Shown here: piece by piece, positions 1 through 5,511 of the stretch | Layout: each line of letters begins with the position of its first letter | How positions within the stretch are numbered: the stretch's first letter is position 1 | Source: Thermotoga sp. | Lineage (GTDB): Bacteria; Thermotogota; Thermotogae; B3-G13 | Length of the DNA: 5,511 nt | Direction of reading: 5' to 3' | NCBI GenBank assembly: GCA_003641555.1 | Contig: QNAT01000101.1 | Location: 1-5,511 of the forward strand | Program-made: the position numbers and the translations under genes | Notes under the pieces: generated by a model | Told to the model about the DNA's origin: nothing | What the model saw: only the letters and a program-made list of their open reading frames with translations | Database searches by the model: none

Positions 1-1320
1 GCAGATAGAGAAAAGATTGAAGATTCTCTTGAAAAGTTGAAAGAAATAACAACTCGGCCGATAGGCGTAATAGAGTTAAAACACGATTTGGATATTGAAA
101 CCGTAACTGAGATTTTTGTAAGGATAAATTCTGAAGGAGTTCCTTTAAATCAGGCAGATTTCGCTATGTCAAAAATAGCAGCAAATGAAACATACAATGG
201 ACCAACATTAAGAAAAGCTATAGATTATTTTTGCCATCTTATTAGAGCACCCGAATTTTTTAGTTCAATTAAAGAAGTGGATAAAGAGTTTTCAGAAACA
301 GAGTTTTTCCAGAAAATTTCATGGCTTAAGGACGAAAATGAAGATCTTTATGATCCTGGGTATTCTGATTTACTCAGGGTTGCTTTTACATCAGAATTCA
401 ATAGAGGAAAATTAGCAGATTTGGTGAGCTTACTTTCAGGAAGGAATTTTGAAACTCGAACATATGAGGAAGAAATTGCCAGAACATCTTTTGAAAAACT
501 CAAAAAGGGAATTCTTAACTTTGTAAATGAAACTAATTTTAAACGCTTTATTATGATAATCAAATCAACAGGATTCATTTCTCCAGGCATGATAAGGTCA
601 AAAAATGCATTAAATTTTGCTTATATCTTATATTTAAAATTGCGTGCACAAGGATATAATCCCGTAGAAATCGAAAGATATATTAGGAAATGGTTTGTTT
701 TAAGTATTCTAACTAAAAGATATTCGGGCTCACCAGAATCTCAATTTGATTTTGATATCAGGAATATTTCTTCCAGAAAATTCGACGAATTCCTGAAAGA
801 TGTTGAAGCTGCTCAACTTTCTGATGCTTATTGGAATTCTTCATTAATTCAAAGTTTAAAAACCTCTGTTGCCAGTAGTCCGTATTTCAATGTCTTTCTT
901 GCAGCACAAGTAAAATTCAATGACAAAGGCTTCCTTTCAAGAGACATCACTGTTAAAGATCTAATATCTCAAAGAGGGGATATACATCATATATTTCCTA
1001 AAGACTATCTAAAAAGTAAAGGATTAAAAAGGAGTGAATATAATCAGATAGCAAACTATGCTTATACACAATCAGAAATTAACATAAAAATTGGGAAAAA
1101 ATCCCCCAAAGAGTATCTATCTGGTGTTTTCAAACAATGTGAAGGTGGAGAGTTAAAATATGGTGGTATTAGTAATAAGCAAATGCTCTTACAGAATCTT
1201 AAAGAAAACTGTATTCCAGAAGATACAAAAGATATGGAATTTGAACAATTTGAGCATTTCCTTGAGAAAAGGAGAATTCTGATGGCAAAGAAAATAAAAG
1301 AATATTATTATTCACTTTAG
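1..1320 (+). CDS. DUF262/DUF1524 (GmrSD-like) HNH nuclease, 5'-truncated
   Basis: The reading frame is open from base 1, so the gene starts upstream; the TTG at 37 is only an internal in-frame leucine codon with no convincing ribosome binding site. The window holds 439 residues. Numbering from the first codon here, residues 38-54 ([17 protein letters not shown]) match the conserved end of the DUF262 (GmrS/ParB-like) domain. The DGQQR-type motif of that domain would lie upstream. A helical middle follows, with RYSGSPES at 240-247. The C-terminus carries an HNH-type DUF1524 signature: DIHHIFP at 327-333, then N348, N352 and N361. DUF262-DUF1524 proteins include the type IV enzyme GmrSD, which uses nucleotide hydrolysis and an HNH nuclease to cut modified phage DNA. 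Cleavage of DNA by this protein is therefore inferred from the family. The stop codon abuts hsdR, suggesting one transcript and a joint role in phage defence. It could instead be an accessory part of the type I system. The family call is firm; the substrate is unknown. Confidence 0.9.
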   Translation, partial: ADREKIEDSLEKLKEITTRPIGVIELKHDLDIETVTEIFVRINSEGVPLNQADFAMSKIAANETYNGPTLRKAIDYFCHLIRAPEFFSSIKEVDKEFSETEFFQKISWLKDENEDLYDPGYSDLLRVAFTSEFNRGKLADLVSLLSGRNFETRTYEEEIARTSFEKLKKGILNFVNETNFKRFIMIIKSTGFISPGMIRSKNALNFAYILYLKLRAQGYNPVEIERYIRKWFVLSILTKRYSGSPESQFDFDIRNISSRKFDEFLKDVEAAQLSDAYWNSSLIQSLKTSVASSPYFNVFLAAQVKFNDKGFLSRDITVKDLISQRGDIHHIFPKDYLKSKGLKRSEYNQIANYAYTQSEINIKIGKKSPKEYLSGVFKQCEGGELKYGGISNKQMLLQNLKENCIPEDTKDMEFEQFEHFLEKRRILMAKKIKEYYYSL

Positions 1321-1324
1321 GTGA
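1319..1324 (+). promoter_or_regulatory. Ribosome binding site of hsdR, overlapping the upstream stop codon
   Basis: AGGTGA lies five bases before the ATG at 1330 and matches the anti-Shine-Dalgarno consensus. Its first two bases belong to the TAG stop (1318-1320) of the preceding gene. A ribosome ending there would sit on the hsdR start signal, which suggests translational coupling. This site also decides the start: it makes ATG 1330 more likely than GTG 1321, which lies inside the site and has no suitably spaced site of its own. Confidence 0.7.
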
Positions 1325-1329
1325 CAAAA

Positions 1330-4212
1330 ATGACAACTAACACATCAGAAAAGGCATTTCAAAACCATATAATTATGCATTTAGTCAGCACTGGCTATCG
1401 TAAAAGAGGCAATGAAAATTACAATAAAGCAACTTGCCTTGACCCGGAATTAACCCTAAAATTTATTCATAACACACAGGAAAAAGAATGGAAAAAGTTT
1501 AAAAGGGTTTATGGAGAACAGGCAGAACGGAAATTCTTCTATCGCCTGGTGAATGAAATTGAAAGAAAAGGCACAATCAATGTTCTAAGAAACGGGTTTA
1601 AAGATGCAGGGTGCTCATTTAAACTATTCTACTCGAAGCCAAATACACATAAAAACCCTGACCTGTTTGAGAAATTTGAGAGAAATATCTTCTCTGTAAT
1701 TGATGAACTTGAATATGGGCAGAAAGAAGATGGCAAGAGGCTGGATCTGGTTATATTCATTAATGGATTGTCGATAATTACAATTGAATTAAAAGATACA
1801 TTTTCTCAGGGCGTTGAAAGAGCAATAAAGCAGTACAGAGAGGATAGAGAACCAAAAGAGCCAATTTTCCAGCGCTGTTTTGTTCACTTCGCAATGAGTG
1901 ATGAGAAAATCTATATGGCAACAAAATTAGAGGGATTGAAAACCAGATTCCTGCCATTCAATAAAGGGCTTGAAAACCCTCCTGTGAAGAATGATTATAA
2001 AACTTCCTATTTGTACAACGACATCTTGCAGATAAACAAACTCTCAAAATTGATCTCAAATTTCATCTACATGGAAAAACCTGAATCGGGAAAAACAAAA
2101 CCCATCTTCCCAAGATACCACCAGTTAGACTGTGTTAATTCATTGCTGGCAGATGCGAAACCGAGCAAAAACTACCTGATAGAACACAGTAACGGGAGCG
2201 GAAAGACAAAAACCATTGCATGGCTTTCACATGGTTTAATAAACAAATTCGATGAGGAGGATAACAGGGTTTATGACATGGTAATTGTAATTTCTGATAG
2301 ACGGGTTATAGACAAACAACTTCAGGATCAGATACAGGGGATTGAAAAAGTAAAGGGAATAGTAGAAAAGATAGAGAAACACTCTGAACAACTTAAAGAG
2401 GCGTTAAAGGCAGGAAGCAACATTGTTGTCTCAACATTGCAGAAATTCCCCTATATACTTGAAGAGGTCAGGGATTTACCGGAACGAAAATATGCCGTAG
2501 TAATTGACGAGGCCCATTCTTCTCAAACAGGAATTATGGCAAGAAAAATGAAACAAGTTCTCAGTACGAACAGTCTTGAAGAAGCCGAGGAATTAGATAC
2601 AGAAGACATGGATGAGGTTGATGAGGAAATCCTTAGAGAAATTGAATCATACAGGAATCTGAAAAACATCAGCTTCTTCGCGTTCACAGCCACCCCGAAA
2701 AACAAAACACTGGAGATGTTCGGCTGGAAAGATGAATACGGCCATTATCAGCCCTTCCATACATATACAATGAAACAGGCGATCGGTGAAGGTTTTATTC
2801 TCGATGTTCTTAAGAATTATGTTACTTATGCGACCTACTTCAAACTGGTTAAGAAAATACAGGATGACCCTGAGTATGAAGAAAAAAAGGCAAAGAAATT
2901 GCTGAGAACATTCGTGGAAGAGCATCCTGTAGCAATAGCAAGAAAAACAGAGATTATGCTGAACCATTTTATGAGCTCAACAATCTATAAAATAAAGGGA
3001 AAAGCAAAAGCAATGGTCGTGACCCGATCAAGACTCCACGCAGTTCTTTATAAAAAGGCATTTGACAGGCTGATTAAGGAAAACAATTATCAAATTAAGA
3101 CTCTTGTGGCTTTTACAGGAGTAGTTAGACATGATGAGCAGGAATACACTGAGGGCTCCATGAATGACCTGCCGCCAAACAAGACTATTAGAAAAGCCTT
3201 TGAGGAAGACCAATATAAGATATTGATCGTAGCAAACAAATTCCAGACAGGTTTTGACCAGCCTTTGTTGCACACCATGTACGTTGACAAAATGTTAAAT
3301 GGAATTACCGCTGTTCAAACTCTGTGCAGGGTCAACAGAATACATCCAGATAAAAATGATACCCTAATTTTGGATTTTGCAAATAAAACAGAGGTAATCC
3401 AAAAGGCATTCCAGCCATATTACGAAGCCACATTCCTTAAAGAAGCCACAGACCCTCATAAGTTGTATGAATTAGAGGAGAAATTACTGGATTATCAGGT
3501 ATTTGACCTGTCAGATGTTGAAACTTTTGTTAATGCCTGGGAAAAAGGCGTATCACAACCCAAATTGCATAATATCTTAAGTCCTGTTGTAAACGAATTC
3601 AAGCAAAAAACTAAGAAAGAACAGATTGAATTCAAGAAGACATTGAGGAGGTATCAGAGTATTTATTCTTTTTTATCACAACTTATCCCCTTTTCAGATG
3701 TTAATCTCGAAAAGATTTATATATTTAACAAATTCTTAAATAAAAAACTTCCAACGATAAACAATCCCCTTTCATTCGGTGTTTTGCAGGATGTGGATAT
3801 TGATTCGTATAAAATTGTAAAGAGAGGCGAAGAAGCAATTTATTTAACATCATCTGGAGAGTTAAATCCAATTTCAAGTATAGTGGCAGATGCGGGACAG
3901 GACTATAACGAACCGCTATCAAAAATTATCAAAGACCTCAATGATGCCTTTGGAACAAACTTTACAAATGATGATAAGGTTTTCTTAGGAAGGGTTAAAG
4001 ACAATCTTTTAAAGAATAAAGAATTAATGAACAAGATGGAACATAACTCAAAGGAAAATGTTAAAGTAGTATTTGATAAATATTTTGAGCAGGAATTGAA
4101 TAAATTGCTAAATAGCAATATGAATTTTTATAAAAAAATCGTTGATAACGAAACATTAAGAAATAGGATCAAAGCAGCTTTATTTGACCTGCTGTATTCA
4201 GAAAGATCGTAA
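1330..4212 (+). CDS. hsdR: Type I restriction endonuclease R subunit (HsdR)
   Basis: This is the motor and nuclease subunit of a type I restriction complex. With HsdM and HsdS it binds unmethylated target sites, pumps DNA using ATP and cuts at a distance. From ATG 1330 it is 960 residues, a normal HsdR length; GTG 1321 would add three residues. The N-terminal HSDR_N domain has a PD-(D/E)xK site: D139 (RLDLV), then E153-L-K155, followed by AIKQYREDR around 165-173. The helicase part shows RYHQ 262-265, Walker A GSGKT 289-293, SDRRVIDKQ from 322, DEAH 393-396, TATP 453-456, VTRSRLHA 564-571, TGFD 640-643 and QTLCRVNR 663-670 with both arginines. The last 250 or so residues are helical and match the C-terminal region usual in this subfamily. 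All catalytic motifs look intact, with no frameshift. GC is uneven: sampled central lines reach about 45%, while sampled lines near the 3' end are about 25-27%. HsdM and HsdS are not in the window. The alternative of a stand-alone SF2 helicase is unlikely given the HSDR_N domain. Confidence 0.95.
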   Translation: MTTNTSEKAFQNHIIMHLVSTGYRKRGNENYNKATCLDPELTLKFIHNTQEKEWKKFKRVYGEQAERKFFYRLVNEIERKGTINVLRNGFKDAGCSFKLFYSKPNTHKNPDLFEKFERNIFSVIDELEYGQKEDGKRLDLVIFINGLSIITIELKDTFSQGVERAIKQYREDREPKEPIFQRCFVHFAMSDEKIYMATKLEGLKTRFLPFNKGLENPPVKNDYKTSYLYNDILQINKLSKLISNFIYMEKPESGKTKPIFPRYHQLDCVNSLLADAKPSKNYLIEHSNGSGKTKTIAWLSHGLINKFDEEDNRVYDMVIVISDRRVIDKQLQDQIQGIEKVKGIVEKIEKHSEQLKEALKAGSNIVVSTLQKFPYILEEVRDLPERKYAVVIDEAHSSQTGIMARKMKQVLSTNSLEEAEELDTEDMDEVDEEILREIESYRNLKNISFFAFTATPKNKTLEMFGWKDEYGHYQPFHTYTMKQAIGEGFILDVLKNYVTYATYFKLVKKIQDDPEYEEKKAKKLLRTFVEEHPVAIARKTEIMLNHFMSSTIYKIKGKAKAMVVTRSRLHAVLYKKAFDRLIKENNYQIKTLVAFTGVVRHDEQEYTEGSMNDLPPNKTIRKAFEEDQYKILIVANKFQTGFDQPLLHTMYVDKMLNGITAVQTLCRVNRIHPDKNDTLILDFANKTEVIQKAFQPYYEATFLKEATDPHKLYELEEKLLDYQVFDLSDVETFVNAWEKGVSQPKLHNILSPVVNEFKQKTKKEQIEFKKTLRRYQSIYSFLSQLIPFSDVNLEKIYIFNKFLNKKLPTINNPLSFGVLQDVDIDSYKIVKRGEEAIYLTSSGELNPISSIVADAGQDYNEPLSKIIKDLNDAFGTNFTNDDKVFLGRVKDNLLKNKELMNKMEHNSKENVKVVFDKYFEQELNKLLNSNMNFYKKIVDNETLRNRIKAALFDLLYSERS

Positions 4213-4260
4213 GTAGGATCGGTACACAATATCAAACTTTGTATAAAAAGGAGAGATTTT
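4213..4260 (+). other. Intergenic gap between hsdR and coaD
   Basis: These 48 bases are the only clear gap between genes in the window. They contain the coaD ribosome binding site at the right end. I see no GC-rich hairpin followed by a T run, so there is no recognisable intrinsic terminator for hsdR. The best inverted repeat is a four-base ACAA/TTGT pair, which is too weak to call. No good -35/-10 pair lies wholly inside. The gap therefore does not by itself separate the restriction genes from the coaD-ddl unit, and read-through from hsdR is possible. Confidence 0.6.
4248..4253 (+). promoter_or_regulatory. Ribosome binding site of coaD
   Basis: AAGGAG lies seven bases upstream of the coaD ATG at 4261. 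This is strong complementarity at ideal spacing and supports that start. Confidence 0.8.
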
Positions 4261-4752
4261 ATGAAAAAGGCTATATATCCCGGTACATTTGACCCGATAA
4301 CCAATGGTCATATAGATGTGATAAAACGGGCATTGAAGATCTTCGATGGTCTGGTAATATGTGTCATGATAAATCCCAACAAAAAATCTCTGTTTTCGAT
4401 TGAGGAACGTATGAATATGGTAAGAGCCTCTGTAAAAGACATCGATAGCCGTATCGAAGTCTCTCACTTCGGGGGATTGCTCGTTGATTATGTAAAAAAA
4501 GTGGGGATATTCTCGGTAGTTCGGGGCTTGCGTGCTCTTTCGGACTTCGAGTACGAATTTCAAATGGCTCTGGCAAATAGAAAGCTATTACCCAGGATGG
4601 AAACGGTCTTTCTAATGACAAGTGAGAAGTACATGTATGTCACATCATCTGCTGTTAAAGAAATCGCTATGTTTGGAGGAGATGTATCTTGTTTCGTCCC
4701 GCAACCTGTATCGAAAAGATTAAAGGAGATGTATAAAAAAAATGAAGTTTAG
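4261..4752 (+). CDS. coaD: Phosphopantetheine adenylyltransferase (CoaD)
   Basis: This cytoplasmic enzyme transfers AMP from ATP to 4'-phosphopantetheine, giving dephospho-CoA and pyrophosphate, the penultimate step of coenzyme A synthesis. The 163 residues match the usual bacterial length of about 160, and the protein is complete. It is a nucleotidyltransferase of the HIGH superfamily. YPGTFDPITNGH at 6-17 holds the nucleotide-binding TxGH motif (T14, H17). K42 and the RGLR arginines R88 and R91 fall at the same numbers as in the E. coli enzyme. FEYEFQMALANRKL at 97-110 and YVTSSAVKEIA at 126-136 are family hallmarks. The start has a good ribosome binding site. Its last 11 bases overlap ddl, so the two are probably co-transcribed. 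In many bacteria coaD follows rsmD; here it follows hsdR, which suggests that the defence cassette was inserted or rearranged next to it. Arginine codons are more often CGN (five of nine) than in the restriction genes. Confidence 0.98.
   Translation: MKKAIYPGTFDPITNGHIDVIKRALKIFDGLVICVMINPNKKSLFSIEERMNMVRASVKDIDSRIEVSHFGGLLVDYVKKVGIFSVVRGLRALSDFEYEFQMALANRKLLPRMETVFLMTSEKYMYVTSSAVKEIAMFGGDVSCFVPQPVSKRLKEMYKKNEV
4723..4728 (+). promoter_or_regulatory. Ribosome binding site of ddl, inside the coaD 3' end
   Basis: AAGGAG lies within the end of coaD, 13 bases before the ddl ATG at 4742. This spacing is longer than the usual 5-9 bases, and much of it is an A8 run (4735-4742). No other in-frame start codon lies between the site and that ATG. 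Translation of ddl may therefore rely partly on ribosomes finishing coaD at 4752. Confidence 0.6.
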
Positions 4753-5511
4753 GGTCGCAGTATTAGCAGGCGGAAGATCAAATGAGAGAGAAATATCTCA
4801 TATGAGTGGAAATAACGTGATGAATGCCTTGAAGAGATTAGGATACAGTTGTTTACTTGTGGATCCTGTGGATATAAATTTCACACGTTTGTTAAAAGAT
4901 TACAAACCCGATCTCGTTTTCATAGCACTCCATGGAGAATTCGGTGAAGATGGAACTATGCAGGCAATCCTTAACTTCATGGGGATGTGTTATCCGAGCT
5001 CTGGTGTAACCGCGAGCGCAATGTGTATGGATAAGTTGATAACGAAAAAGATGTTGAACGGTAGCGGCATCTTAACACCCCGTGTACTCAGTTTGAAAGA
5101 AGGTTCGCAAGAGCCTCCGTTCGTTATAAAACCTGTAAAAGGAGGTTCAAGTATCGGAGTTGAGATCGTTCATGAACCCATAAAGAATCCGCTCGAAGAC
5201 GGTTATTTTGCTGAGGAATATATAAGAGGGCAAGAAGTTACAGTAGGAATAATGGAGATAAATGGTATACTAACTGCTTTACCAATATTACGTATAATGC
5301 CTAAGAGAGAATTTTACGATTATATTGCCAAATATACATCTGGTATGACGGAGTTCGAATGCCCAGCATCGTTGGGTGAGAAGGTATCCAAAAAGATCAA
5401 AGAGACCGCATTGAAGGCGTTTAAGCTTATGGGATGTAAAGGATTTGGACGTGTTGATGGTATAATTGATCAGAATGATGAATTTTATGTTCTGGAGATC
5501 AATACTATACC
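4742..5511 (+). CDS. ddl: D-alanine--D-alanine ligase (Ddl), 3'-truncated
   Basis: This cytoplasmic ATP-grasp enzyme joins two D-alanines into the dipeptide that MurF adds to the peptidoglycan precursor. The gene begins at ATG 4742, overlaps the end of coaD by 11 bases, and runs off the window after 256 codons. Ddl proteins are usually about 300-310 residues, so roughly 50 are missing, beginning at the PGMT region after LEINTI. Visible motifs are LAGGRSNEREIS (8-19) with E15, LHGEFGEDG (63-71), MDK (96-98), VIKPVKGGSSIGV (128-140) with K130 and S136, EEYIRGQEV (158-166), the omega loop FYDYIAKY (191-198), GRVDG (236-240) and LEINT (251-255) with metal ligands E252 and N254. Y198 aligns with E. 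coli DdlB Y216; tyrosine there marks D-Ala-D-Ala rather than D-Ala-D-Lac ligases. Ddl often lies in a mur/fts cluster, so pairing with coaD is less usual. The family call is very secure. Confidence 0.97.
   Translation, partial: MKFRVAVLAGGRSNEREISHMSGNNVMNALKRLGYSCLLVDPVDINFTRLLKDYKPDLVFIALHGEFGEDGTMQAILNFMGMCYPSSGVTASAMCMDKLITKKMLNGSGILTPRVLSLKEGSQEPPFVIKPVKGGSSIGVEIVHEPIKNPLEDGYFAEEYIRGQEVTVGIMEINGILTALPILRIMPKREFYDYIAKYTSGMTEFECPASLGEKVSKKIKETALKAFKLMGCKGFGRVDGIIDQNDEFYVLEINTI

Noticed and set aside
37..39. TTG at 37 as the start of the first gene
   Set aside because: The frame is open to base 1, the domain is cut at its N-terminal side, and no ribosome binding site precedes it; the true start lies outside the window.
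1091..1109. Inverted repeat TTGGG...CCCAA within the DUF262 gene
   Set aside because: It encodes a normal stretch of the nuclease domain, has no T run after it, and is too short to support an internal terminator or switch.
2882..2888. A7 run in hsdR as a phase-variation switch (another at 4132-4138)
   Set aside because: Runs of this length are expected in AT-rich lysine-coding DNA, and the gene is in frame throughout.
4164..4220. TAGGATC occurring twice (4164-4170 and 4214-4220) near the end of hsdR
   Set aside because: A seven-base repeat 50 bases apart is easily chance. As insertion-site duplications, the copies should flank the whole cassette, not both lie at its right end.
4198..4563. 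A 121-codon reverse-strand open frame opposite coaD
   Set aside because: It lies antisense to a certain coaD gene, resembles no protein I know, and reads as a shadow of the coding strand. The other reverse-strand frames inside the four genes are rejected on the same grounds.

Overview
The window holds four forward-strand protein-coding genes, packed end to end, from a low-GC bacterium. A D-alanine--D-alanine ligase implies a peptidoglycan-making bacterium. ATA isoleucine and AGA/AGG arginine codons are frequent. I cannot name the lineage from these bases. No tRNA, rRNA, CRISPR array or insertion sequence was seen.

Region 1 (1-4212) is the downstream end of a DNA-restriction cassette. The first gene has lost its 5' end to the window edge. 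It encodes a DUF262/DUF1524 protein related to the GmrSD type IV restriction enzymes: the end of the DUF262 domain, a long helical middle, and a C-terminal HNH-type nuclease site. The second gene, whose ribosome binding site overlaps the first gene's stop codon, is a complete type I restriction R subunit (hsdR) with an intact PD-(D/E)xK nuclease and a full set of helicase motifs. HsdR normally needs HsdM and HsdS. Neither lies downstream, so they are expected upstream, giving an arrangement such as hsdM-hsdS-DUF262-hsdR.

Region 2 (4213-5511) is housekeeping. After a 48-base gap comes coaD (phosphopantetheine adenylyltransferase, coenzyme A synthesis). It overlaps by 11 bases the start of ddl (D-alanine--D-alanine ligase, cell-wall precursor synthesis). 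The ddl gene runs off the right edge with an estimated 50 or so C-terminal residues missing.

The two regions differ in flavour. Stretches of the first gene and of the hsdR 3' end are only about 20-33% GC by hand count. The sampled coaD/ddl lines are about 38-45% GC and use more CGN arginine codons. This fits a mobile defence cassette lying directly against a core operon. The window shows no wholly unknown system. The most notable points are the DUF262-HNH gene coupled to hsdR, and an A8 tract at the coaD/ddl overlap where a one-base slip would fuse the two enzymes.
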